Shown piece by piece: positions 8,219-15,334 of a stretch of DNA of 44,065 nt. The notes beneath the pieces are model-generated. The model ran no database searches. It worked only from the letters and a program-made list of their open reading frames with translations, and was not told the DNA's origin. The stretch is taken from positions 204 through 44,268 of the forward strand of contig NZ_LKEG01000060.1 of NCBI RefSeq assembly GCF_001645105.1, given 5' to 3'. The DNA comes from Pseudomonas marginalis. Its GTDB lineage: Bacteria > Pseudomonadota > Gammaproteobacteria > Pseudomonadales > Pseudomonadaceae. Numbering within the stretch: position 1 is the stretch's first letter; each line of letters opens with the position of its first letter. The position numbers and the translations under genes are program-made.

Positions 8219-8461
8219 TCACGCTTGCGCGTCCGGCTGGCGATCAATCCAATGGGTCTTGATGCCCTTGGCCCACGCCACGGTGTAGAAGCAGCTCAGC
8301 AACACGATGCCCCATTGCTCGGCATTGATCGACGACCAGAACCAGAACGGCTGGCCGGCCATGCCGAACAGGCAGGCGTAGCGGCGCACTTTCAGGCGTT
8401 TGCTCTGGCTGAACCAGATGGCGACGACGCCGAGGGCGGCGATCATGATTTGGGCGATCAA
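8219..8461 (-). CDS. Small two-helix membrane protein of unknown function, TTG start
   Basis: This 80-residue protein has two hydrophobic stretches (IMIAALGVVAIWF near residue 5 and WGIVLLSCFYTVAWA near residue 50), separated by a basic segment (SKRLKVRR) and an aromatic patch (QPFWFWSS). I chose TTG at 8461 as the start because AAAGGAG sits seven bases upstream, a near-perfect Shine-Dalgarno sequence. An in-frame ATG five codons later is poorly spaced. I do not recognise the family. It is probably an inner-membrane protein. It follows the aldo/keto reductase gene on the opposite side of a REP-like palindrome and has no obvious partner. Confidence 0.75.
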   Translation of the reverse strand: MIAQIMIAALGVVAIWFSQSKRLKVRRYACLFGMAGQPFWFWSSINAEQWGIVLLSCFYTVAWAKGIKTHWIDRQPDAQA

Positions 8462-8498
8462 GGGCAGGCTCCTTTGTTGTGGCTGTACTCGGACCCCA

Positions 8499-8526
8499 TG
8501 TGGGGAGAGAGCAATCCCCTCCCACA
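8499..8526. repeat. Degenerate REP-like palindrome
   Basis: The arms TGTGGGGAGAG and its near complement CCCCTCCCACA form a short hairpin around GCAAT. It resembles the GTGGGAGGGG class of REP seen at 43778-43873. It lies 38 bases upstream of the small membrane protein start, on the minus strand. Confidence 0.6.
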
Positions 8527-8549
8527 GGTTGAGTGGCGGTGTTCAGGGC

Positions 8550-9626
8550 TTATTTGTCCTTGCGCGCATCCAGGGTCTTCTGGTGCTCGGCCAAAAACGG
8601 CTGTTCCGCGGGATCAAAACGATCAATCCCGGCGGTAAAGCGATGCCAGTACGGGTACAACGGCTGGCGCCGCGTCACGGCTTCGATACGCGAAGACTGT
8701 TCCTCGGTCAGCTTCAGTTCAGTCGCGGCGAGGTTATCGTGCAAGTGCGCTTCGGTGCGGGCGCCGACGATCAGCGAGGTGATCCCCGGCCGGTCCTTGA
8801 GCCACGCCAGGCACGTGCGCGCGACCGAGACACCATGCTCATCACCGACGGCGGCGAGGGTTTCGATGATGTCCAGCGCGCGCTCCTGGTCATGCACGTA
8901 GGGTTCCGGCCAGCCGCTGCCCTGGCGGGTGCTGGCCGGCGCGGGGTGCCCGCGTCGAGTGGAGCCGGTCAGCAGCCCTTCGCCCATCGGTCCCCACACC
9001 AGCGTGCCCACTGATTGGTCCAGTGCCAGGGGCAGTAATTCGTATTCGGCCTCACGGGATTCCGGGGTGTAGTAGATCTGCTGGGTGATGGGTTTGAGCA
9101 TGCCGTGCAGCTCAGCCTTACCCAGGGTTTTCATCATTTGCCAGGCGGTGAAATTACTGGTGCCGAAGTAGCGGATCTTGCCCGAGCCCACCAGCAGCCG
9201 CAGCGCTTCGAGGGTTTCCTCGATGGGCGTCATGCCGTCCCAATTGTGCAGTTGGTAGAGATCGATATGGTCGGTGCCCAGGCGTTTCAAACTGGCTTCG
9301 CAGGCGCGAATCAGGTGGTAGCGCGATGAGCCGGAATTGTTCGGGTTGTTGTCCACGGGGCTGCGGCCCTTGGTGGCCAGCAGGATATCGTTGCGCTTGG
9401 CGCCCAAGGCGTTGCCGACCACTTCTTCGGCCAGGCCGTGGGAGTAGAGGTCGGCGGTGTCGACCATGTTCACACCCGCGTCGAACGCGATATCGAACAT
9501 GCGCTTGGCCTGTGGCACGTCCACCGCGCCGCACGGCTCAAATTCGGCGCGACCGCCAAAAGGCACGGTGCCCAGGATGATTTCGGACACCAGCAGGCCG
9601 GAATGGCCCAGTTGTCGGTATTGCAT
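8550..9626 (-). CDS. Aldo/keto reductase
   Basis: This 358-residue NADPH-dependent oxidoreductase has a (beta/alpha)8 fold. The catalytic tetrad is readable: D56 and Y61 in VDTADLYSHG, K86 in LLATKGRS, and H127 in LYQLHNWD. The family reduces aldehydes and ketones or works in the reverse direction. The cofactor-binding C-terminal block is GITSLIVGARTEAHLHDNL. The start is well supported by TAGGAGG six to seven bases before the ATG at 9626. The length is typical of the YajO/Tas-like group. It is divergent from fetA across 131 bases. The substrate cannot be inferred from context. Confidence 0.93.
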   Translation of the reverse strand: MQYRQLGHSGLLVSEIILGTVPFGGRAEFEPCGAVDVPQAKRMFDIAFDAGVNMVDTADLYSHGLAEEVVGNALGAKRNDILLATKGRSPVDNNPNNSGSSRYHLIRACEASLKRLGTDHIDLYQLHNWDGMTPIEETLEALRLLVGSGKIRYFGTSNFTAWQMMKTLGKAELHGMLKPITQQIYYTPESREAEYELLPLALDQSVGTLVWGPMGEGLLTGSTRRGHPAPASTRQGSGWPEPYVHDQERALDIIETLAAVGDEHGVSVARTCLAWLKDRPGITSLIVGARTEAHLHDNLAATELKLTEEQSSRIEAVTRRQPLYPYWHRFTAGIDRFDPAEQPFLAEHQKTLDARKDK

Positions 9627-9689
9627 GTCGCCTCCTACTTAACGTTGCACGTGAAGGTGTGAACGACGTGGGGTGCGATAGTTTGAATT

Positions 9690-9701
9690 TTTTCATGAAA
9701 A
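9690..9701. promoter_or_regulatory. 12-bp perfect palindrome in a divergent promoter region
   Basis: TTTTCATGAAAA is a perfect palindrome about midway between the divergent starts of the aldo/keto reductase and fetA. It is a plausible operator for one or both, but the match to any known regulator is unproven and a chance palindrome in AT-rich DNA is possible. Confidence 0.35.
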
Positions 9702-9757
9702 CTTCGTGCGCCTGCCTCACCATTACGCCCAACAGGATTTAACAGGAACCCGCGTCC

Positions 9758-10435
9758 ATGAGCGCACTGATCGAAACCCGCGCCCTCACGCGCCTGGACG
9801 AGCGCCGCCAGGTGCCGTTGCTCCAGCCCACCGATTTCACCCTGCACGCCGGCGACCGCGTGTCGATCACGGGTGCGTCCGGCTCCGGCAAAAGTGTGTT
9901 CCTGCGCGCGCTGGCACTGTTGGATGCGCCCACGTCCGGGCAGATCCTGTGGAACAACCAGCCGATCGGCAACGCGCAGATTCCTCACTACCGCAGCCAT
10001 ATCAGCTACCTGTCCCAACGCCCGGCGCTGCTCGAGGGCTCGGTGCAAGACAACCTGTGCTTTCCCTTCAGCCTCAAGACCTTGCGCACCCGCCGCTTCG
10101 ATCTGGCGGCCGTCACCACACTGCTCGGGCATGCCGGCAAGGCGCCGGATTTTTTGGCCAAGCGCGCCGCCGACCTGTCGGGCGGCGAGTCCCAGGTGGT
10201 GTCGTTGATCCGCACCCTGCAACTCAACCCCGAAGTGCTGTTGCTGGACGAGCCCACCGCCGCCCTCGACCCCACCTCATCCCGCGAGGTGGAAGCGCTG
10301 ATCGATGCCTGGTTTGCCGCTGATCGATCCCGTGCCTGTATCTGGGTCTCCCACGACCTGGATCAGGCCCGGCGCATGAGCGACATCCACTGGCAAATGG
10401 ACGCGGGTGTATTGAGCGGAGCGAGCCAGGCATGA
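9758..10435 (+). CDS. fetA: FetA (YbbL) ABC transporter ATPase
   Basis: This 225-residue ATPase has Walker A GASGSGKS (39-46), signature LSGGE (140-144), Walker B VLLLDEP (160-166) and an H-loop VSHD near its end. In E. coli, FetA and FetB form an exporter linked to iron homeostasis and oxidative stress resistance. It ends in a four-base ATGA overlap with the membrane partner, which confirms the pair. CAGGA lies upstream of the ATG. It is divergent from the aldo/keto reductase gene. Confidence 0.9.
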   Translation: MSALIETRALTRLDERRQVPLLQPTDFTLHAGDRVSITGASGSGKSVFLRALALLDAPTSGQILWNNQPIGNAQIPHYRSHISYLSQRPALLEGSVQDNLCFPFSLKTLRTRRFDLAAVTTLLGHAGKAPDFLAKRAADLSGGESQVVSLIRTLQLNPEVLLLDEPTAALDPTSSREVEALIDAWFAADRSRACIWVSHDLDQARRMSDIHWQMDAGVLSGASQA

Positions 10436-11223
10436 ATTATCAGAACCTTACCGCGCTGGACATGGGCATCGCCGCGTCGCTGATCCTCATCAACGGCGCA
10501 CTCTCGCTGCTGCTACGCCTGGGTCTGGGCCGCCAGTTGCTGTGGGCGGCGGTGCGCACCGTGGTGCAACTGTTGGCCATCGGTTATCTGCTGGGCTGGG
10601 TGTTCGAGTTCGCCTACTGGTACGTGGTGCTGCCGTTGATGTGTGCGATGACCCTGATCGCCGGCCTCTCGGCTGCGGGCCGTGGGCGGCGCACTTACCG
10701 GGGGCAGCGCGCCGACAGCGTGCTGTCGGTATGGGGCAGTTCGTGGCTGGTCACCGCTGTGGGGTTGTTTGCGGTGATCCGTATCCACCCGTGGTACGAG
10801 CCGCAATACGCGATCCCTATCCTCGGCATGATCCTCGGCAACACGCTGACCGGCGTCTCCCTGGGCATCGAACGCATGACCCAGGAGCTGACCTCGGGGC
10901 GCAACACCATCGAGATGATCCTGGCCCTCGGCGGCTCACGCTGGGAAGCGGCGCAGGAAGCCATCCGCCAGGCGGTGCGCGCGGGGATGATTCCGACGCT
11001 GAACCAGATGACCGTGGTGGGCATCGTCAGCCTGCCAGGCATGATGACCGGGCAAGTGCTGGCCGGGGAGAGCCCGGTGGATGCGGTGCGGTATCAGATC
11101 GTGATCATGTTTCTGATCGCCGCCTCATCGGCGCTGGGCACGGTGGGTGCGGTGTTGCTCACCTACCGGCGACTGTTTTCCAGCAGCCATCGGTTCTTGC
11201 GTGACAGGCTCGAGGAGCGCTGA
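10432..11223 (+). CDS. fetB: FetB (YbbM) ABC exporter membrane protein, UPF0014 family
   Basis: This 263-residue integral membrane protein has about seven hydrophobic segments and the family blocks LLLRLGLGRQLLWAAVRTVVQL, YAIPILGMILGNTLTGVSLG, GGSRWEAAQEAIRQAVRAGM and GMMTGQVLAGESP. Its start overlaps the fetA stop by four bases. The length matches FetB of other proteobacteria. It should form the membrane channel of the FetAB exporter, with iron as the likely but unproven substrate. A REPIN follows 52 bases after the stop. Confidence 0.92.
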   Translation: MNYQNLTALDMGIAASLILINGALSLLLRLGLGRQLLWAAVRTVVQLLAIGYLLGWVFEFAYWYVVLPLMCAMTLIAGLSAAGRGRRTYRGQRADSVLSVWGSSWLVTAVGLFAVIRIHPWYEPQYAIPILGMILGNTLTGVSLGIERMTQELTSGRNTIEMILALGGSRWEAAQEAIRQAVRAGMIPTLNQMTVVGIVSLPGMMTGQVLAGESPVDAVRYQIVIMFLIAASSALGTVGAVLLTYRRLFSSSHRFLRDRLEER

Positions 11224-11275
11224 AGCACACCACCGTTCCCCCCAGGGTGGCCATTGTCTGGTCAGGGCGCTTGTT

Positions 11276-11405
11276 GTGGCGAGGGAGCTTGCTCTCGCTG
11301 GGCTGCGTAGCAGCCCCAATCAGGTCTCCGCGTTTTTCCAGACAATTCGCGTTGGCAGGTTTTGGGGCCGCTTCGCCGCCCAGCGCGAGCAAGCTCGCTC
11401 GCCAC
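11276..11405. repeat. REPIN, GTGGCGAG class
   Basis: Two REP sequences in opposite orientation, 11276-11317 and 11364-11405, flank a 46-base spacer. Each contains GTGGCGAG, GAGCTTGCTC and a GCTGGGC hairpin. The two arms agree at roughly 36 of 42 positions. This is the usual REPIN arrangement in P. fluorescens-group genomes, mobilised in trans by RAYT transposases; no RAYT gene is in the window. Confidence 0.88.
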
Positions 11406-11510
11406 AGGAAGCTAGCGTATCTGGCAGTTATGTCGTGTTTTGCTAGGCTACGAACTGCCGCCACGGCTGGCAGGGCGCAGCATCGGTCTATCCCACATGA
11501 GGTACTCGCC

Positions 11511-12443
11511 ATGAACCCGATCGAACAAACGCCCTGGCATGCCGGTGAGCGTCACCTGCAAGAGACTGTTGGCGTGGCCGACCGCATGGCCGTGGTCGGG
11601 CCCAAAGTGATTCGTGATCACCTGCCTGAGCAGCATCGGGATTTTTACCCCTTGTTGCCGTACCTGATCTTGGGCGTGGTGGATGAACGCGGCATTCCCT
11701 GGGCGACCATGATTGAAGGCGCCCCAGGCTTTGCCCACTCGCCGGCCCCACAGACCTTGCAGATCGACAGTCTGCCGTCGGCCGGTGACCCGGCCCGCAG
11801 CGCACTGCGAGACGGCGCATCCGTCGGCCTGCTGGGCATCGACCTCAACACTCGCCGCCGCAACCGTATGAACGGACGGATCGGCGCGCTCGATCACGAG
11901 GGCTTTTCGATTGATGTGGTGCAGAGCTTCGGCAACTGCCCCAAGTACATCCAGCTGCGGCCCGTCGACGCCGTCGCCCGCAAACCCGGCACGCTCGTCG
12001 AGCGTTCCGACAGCCTGGACGCCGCCGCTCAAACGACAATCCGCAACGCCGACACCTTCTTCGTCGCCAGCTACGTCGAGGTCGACGGCCAGCGCTCGGT
12101 GGACGTTTCTCATCGGGGTGGCAACACGGGTTTTGTGCGGGTTGAAGGCAACCTGCTGACCATTCCCGACTTCGCCGGCAACTTGTTCTTCAACACCCTG
12201 GGCAACCTGCAGGTGAACCCGGTGGCGGGGTTGCTGTTTATCGATTTTGAATCGGGGGACGTGCTGCACGTGGCCGGGCGCACCGCGCTGATCCTGGACG
12301 GCCCGCAAGTGGCCCTGTTCGCCGGCGCCCAGCGCTTGTGGACGGTGAGCGTGGAACACGTGGTGCGGCGCCCGGCGGCGCTGGCGTTGCGGTGGCAGTT
12401 CGCGGAGTTTTCGCCGTTCAGTCTGGCGATGGGGCAGTGGTAG
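11511..12443 (+). CDS. Pyridoxamine 5'-phosphate oxidase-fold (FMN-binding split barrel) protein
   Basis: This 310-residue protein resembles the Pseudomonas proteins annotated as pyridoxamine 5'-phosphate oxidase family. It has two halves: an N-terminal unit around YLILGVVDERGIPWATMIEG and NTRRRNRMNGRI, and a second unit around DTFFVASYV, VDVSHRGGNTGFVRVEGN and NPVAGLLFIDFESGDVLHVAGR. The RRNRMNGRI and PKYIQLR stretches fit FMN-phosphate contacts in this fold. Some relatives are fused to a flavodoxin-reductase module, but that is absent here. The ATG at 11511 is preceded by GAGGT eight bases upstream; the longer frame crosses the REPIN and is rejected. The substrate is unknown. It stands alone between two REP-type repeats. 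Confidence 0.8.
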   Translation: MNPIEQTPWHAGERHLQETVGVADRMAVVGPKVIRDHLPEQHRDFYPLLPYLILGVVDERGIPWATMIEGAPGFAHSPAPQTLQIDSLPSAGDPARSALRDGASVGLLGIDLNTRRRNRMNGRIGALDHEGFSIDVVQSFGNCPKYIQLRPVDAVARKPGTLVERSDSLDAAAQTTIRNADTFFVASYVEVDGQRSVDVSHRGGNTGFVRVEGNLLTIPDFAGNLFFNTLGNLQVNPVAGLLFIDFESGDVLHVAGRTALILDGPQVALFAGAQRLWTVSVEHVVRRPAALALRWQFAEFSPFSLAMGQW

Positions 12444-12535
12444 CCTGGCTCGGACCGTAGGAGGCGGTAAATGTGAACGCAGTCACTGATATCTGGCGCA
12501 TCACCACCTCCCTGTCACAAATGATGGCCTATCTT

Positions 12536-12578
12536 GTAGTGAGCGGGCTTGCCCCGCGCGGGGCTGCGCAGCAGCCCC
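12536..12578 (+). repeat. Single REP sequence
   Basis: The sequence starts with GTAGTGAGCGGGCTTGCCCC and continues into a GGGCTGCGCAGCAGCCCC hairpin. It shares the GGGCTGCG-AGCAGCCCC part with the REPIN at 11276-11405. It lies just after the stop of the NodT-type gene (minus strand) and after the stop of the PNPOx-fold gene (plus strand). Confidence 0.75.
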
Positions 12579-12596
12579 AAAGCCGCCCCTGTACAT

Positions 12597-14051
12597 TCAC
12601 TTGATACGCCGCAGTGGTCCGATTGGGGCGGCTTCGTCACCCCGCGTGCTCGCCATGGGCGCAGGCATGCCATCCCCCCACGCGCCCCCCAGCGCCGTAT
12701 ACAAATTCACCTCCGCCACCAACTGCGCCAGGCGGTCCACGATCAATGCCTGCTGCGAGCTGAACAACGCACGTTGCGCATCCAGGAAGGTGAGGTTGCT
12801 GTCGACGCCGCTGCGGTAGCGGTGTTCGGCCAGGTTGTAATACTGCTGGTTGGCCGCGACGAAATCCCGCTGCGCGTCCAACTGGTCGATAAAGGTCTGC
12901 CGCGCCGCCAGGCCGTCGGCGACTTCCTGGAAAGCGGTCTGGATGGATTTTTCGTATTGCGCCACGCTGATGTCTTTTTGCAACTTGGCATAGTCGAGGC
13001 TTGCGCGCAGGTTGCCGGCGTTGAAGATCGGCAGGTTGATCTGCGGTTGGAACGTCCAACTGCCCGAGCCCCCCTTGAACAGTCCCGACAGTTCGGTGCT
13101 GGCGCTGCCGGCATTCGCGGTGAGGCTCACCGAAGGGAAAAACGCCGCGCGTGCGGCGCCGATATTGGCGTTGGCGGCGCGCAGTTGGTATTCGGCCTGG
13201 AGGATATCCGGGCGGCGTTGCAGCAGGTCGGAGGGCAGGCCCGCCGGTACGCGCGCCACCCAGTCAGCCGCGAGTGGGCGCGCGGGCAGTTGTTCGTCCA
13301 CCGGGCCGCCCACCAGCAGGGCCAGGTTGTTGAGGTCCTGGGCCACTTGGCGCTCGTAGCGGGCCACGCTGGCGCGGGTGCTTTCGACGCTGGTACGGGC
13401 TTGGACCACGTCCAGAGCCGAGGCTTTGCCCGCGGTTTTACTGCGGCTGGTGAGGCGCAGGCTGTGGTCGTTGGCCACCAGGGTTTGCTGGGCGAGGGCC
13501 AGCAATTCCTGGTCGGCGCGCCAGGTCAGGTAGGCATTCGCGACGTTCGCCACCAGGCTCAGTTGCGCGCTGCGCCGGGCCTCCTCGGTGCCCAGGTAGG
13601 TGAGCATGGCCTGTTCGCTGAGGCTGCGCACGCGGCCAAAAAAATCCAGTTCGTAGGCACTGATACCCAGGGTCGCGGAGTAGCTGGAGGTAATGGCCGG
13701 CTTGCCCGTGCCATTCACATCGCCGGGCAAACGCCGACGCTGGCCGGCCCCGGTGGCGGACACGGCGGGGAAAAGATCCGCACGCTGGATACGGTACTGT
13801 GCCTGGAACGCCTCGACGTTCAGCGCCGCCACCCGCAGGTCGCGGTTGTTGACCAAGGCATCGCGAATCAACTGCTGCAGCGCCGGGTCGTGGAACAGCT
13901 GCTGCCAGTCAGCGCTGCCGGCCTGCGCCTGTGCATACACCCCCTGCTGCGGATACTGCACAGGCACCGGCGCTTGCGGCCGCTGGTAGTCCGGGATCAG
14001 CGAGCAACCGCTGAGCATCGATGCCATCGCGAAGGTGCTCAATGTGCGCAT
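12597..14051 (-). CDS. NodT-type outer-membrane efflux lipoprotein
   Basis: This 484-residue protein belongs to the TolC/OprM outer-membrane factor family. The signal ends in a lipobox MLSGC with Cys16. Two repeated OEP domains are visible, with the blocks AYELDFFGRVRSLSEQA, ANAYLTWRADQELLALA, ASALDVVQARTSVESTRA, and RRPDILQAEYQLRAANANIGAARAAFFPSVSL, a typical NodT signature. It forms trimeric ducts across the outer membrane for tripartite pumps. The start ATG shares one base with the luxR stop (TGATG), so translation is coupled. In viscosin-group producers a NodT-like gene lies beside the first synthetase gene, so it probably exports the lipopeptide together with a MacAB-type pump encoded elsewhere. 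The 51-residue longer frame lies inside the luxR gene. Confidence 0.92.
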   Translation of the reverse strand: MRTLSTFAMASMLSGCSLIPDYQRPQAPVPVQYPQQGVYAQAQAGSADWQQLFHDPALQQLIRDALVNNRDLRVAALNVEAFQAQYRIQRADLFPAVSATGAGQRRRLPGDVNGTGKPAITSSYSATLGISAYELDFFGRVRSLSEQAMLTYLGTEEARRSAQLSLVANVANAYLTWRADQELLALAQQTLVANDHSLRLTSRSKTAGKASALDVVQARTSVESTRASVARYERQVAQDLNNLALLVGGPVDEQLPARPLAADWVARVPAGLPSDLLQRRPDILQAEYQLRAANANIGAARAAFFPSVSLTANAGSASTELSGLFKGGSGSWTFQPQINLPIFNAGNLRASLDYAKLQKDISVAQYEKSIQTAFQEVADGLAARQTFIDQLDAQRDFVAANQQYYNLAEHRYRSGVDSNLTFLDAQRALFSSQQALIVDRLAQLVAEVNLYTALGGAWGDGMPAPMASTRGDEAAPIGPLRRIK

Positions 14052-14851
14052 CAGGCCCCCACCATCCATTTGGCCAGGCCATGCCGGCCACTCACGCCCA
14101 GCTTGGCGGCGGCGCGCTTGAGGTAGGTTTCGATGGAGCTGTTCTTCACACTGAGTTTTTCCGCCATCTGCGGCACGGTACCGCCGGTCAGCAGGCCGAG
14201 GCACACCTCTTGCTCGCGTGCCGACAGGGTGATGTCGCCCAGGGACAGGCGCTTGTAGAACTCACGCTGCAATTGGGATTGCTCCAGCAGGGTATGGGCC
14301 GCTTCGATCTCTGGGTGCGGTGCCTGGCGCAGGCTTTGGGCGTGGCACTCGATCAGCGGCAGCAGGGTGTCCGACAGGCATTTGAGAAACGACAGCTCGG
14401 GCAGGGAAAAACCGCGGTGGTTTGGCGGCCGGTAGAACGAAATCACACAGCGCCGGTTGCCCTGGCGCGACACCAGGTTGCACTGGTGCGAGGTGCCGCG
14501 AGGGTATGCACTCTTGGCCTTGGCCTTCAGTTGGATCAGCAGCGGGTCGTGCATGCCGAGCATTTCCCGCAGCAGCGGGTGATCGTCCATGGAGTTCAGG
14601 GCCAGGGGCGGTGGCAGGTCCTGCTTCTGGCCGGCGCTGCCCAGCAGCTTGATATCGAGCACGCGGTCGCGCAGCTCGTCGAGGGTCCATTCGCTGAGGT
14701 CCACCAGGTGGATCGGTACCCATTTGTCCACCAAGTGCAGCATGTGCGCGGCGAAATCCGGGTGGCCGCTGTTGGCAATCAGTTCGCCCATTTCTGCATA
14801 AAAATTCGGGCTTTGCGTGTTGGCGGTAGTGCTGATCAAACTCATAGCCAT
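14051..14851 (-). CDS. LuxR-type regulator of the lipopeptide genes
   Basis: This 266-residue protein has a C-terminal LuxR/NarL helix-turn-helix (LSAREQEVCLGLLTGG, then VPQMAEKLSVKNSSIETYLKRAAAKLGVSGR). The N-terminal 200 residues lack an acyl-homoserine-lactone domain that I can recognise, as in lipopeptide regulators such as ViscAR and MassAR. It is divergent from the synthetase gene, which it probably activates. I chose the ATG at 14851; AAGGA lies just upstream, and an ATG at 14845 is a close alternative. That AAGGA also fits the ANGGA core bound by RsmA/RsmE, suggesting Gac/Rsm translational control by analogy with massetolide producers. Its stop overlaps the NodT-type gene start. Confidence 0.9.
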   Translation of the reverse strand: MAMSLISTTANTQSPNFYAEMGELIANSGHPDFAAHMLHLVDKWVPIHLVDLSEWTLDELRDRVLDIKLLGSAGQKQDLPPPLALNSMDDHPLLREMLGMHDPLLIQLKAKAKSAYPRGTSHQCNLVSRQGNRRCVISFYRPPNHRGFSLPELSFLKCLSDTLLPLIECHAQSLRQAPHPEIEAAHTLLEQSQLQREFYKRLSLGDITLSAREQEVCLGLLTGGTVPQMAEKLSVKNSSIETYLKRAAAKLGVSGRHGLAKWMVGA

Positions 14852-15334
14852 CTCATCCTTGATGTCGAAAACCGTCAACAGATTCTCTGAGCCTCTGCGG
14901 GGGCGATCCGTTGCTCACCCACCAGAGTCGGTATTCGAAATTGTATTTAGCCAGGGGATTCGTCCTACGTATGTAGCGGAAACGAGGGACACAACGTGCC
15001 ATAAAAACAACGTCATTAATTCGACGTTTCTGAGCGATGATTCCGGCCACGAAAAATCAGGAGATGCTTTTAGATTTATTTAACTGTTTGATAAATATGG
15101 AAAATAATTATTTTTTAAAAACCTCTATCCAACCTGACATCGGCCAGATATAGCCAATCTCCTACATCTCTTTAATCGTTTCAGCAATGAACCCTCAGCC
15201 AAGCCCGTTCCGTGCGTTTGGATGTCCGGGTTTAGGGTGACAGACAGCCCCGGGGCCCCATGCTCCAATCCGGCCCATTCGTCGTAATGGGCCTCCCTGC
15301 GCGGCCAGTGCCTGACCCCCATGAGAAGGATCTT
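14852..15334. promoter_or_regulatory. 483-base divergent promoter region of the lipopeptide genes
   Basis: This region separates the luxR-type gene from the synthetase gene and contains no convincing gene. A markedly AT-rich island at about 15060-15122 stands out from the GC-rich surroundings and probably contains the synthetase promoter. Downstream of it come a GC-rich leader with CCCCGGGGCCCC-like sequence and the hairpin listed at 15272-15293. I could not identify a confident -35/-10 pair or the operator of the LuxR-type protein. Confidence 0.6.
15272..15293 (+). promoter_or_regulatory. Leader stem-loop upstream of the lipopeptide synthetase
   Basis: GGCCCATT and AATGGGCC form a perfect 8-bp inverted repeat around CGTCGT. 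It ends 41 bases before the synthetase ATG. It could act as an RNA hairpin in the leader or as a dyad operator. The ribosome-binding stretch GAAGGA that follows contains an ANGGA-like core. Confidence 0.5.

Noticed and set aside
7966..8247. 93-codon minus-strand frame in the gap after the acid phosphatase
   Set aside because: No ribosome site, overlap with the next gene's end and no recognisable similarity; mentioned in the gap entry only.
12549..14126. 525-codon plus-strand frame opposite the NodT-type gene
   Set aside because: The complementary strand encodes a clear outer-membrane factor with lipobox and conserved blocks; the frame is a by-product of high GC content.
14817..15083. 88-codon plus-strand frame in the lipopeptide promoter region
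   Set aside because: It overlaps the luxR start, lacks a ribosome site and has atypical composition.
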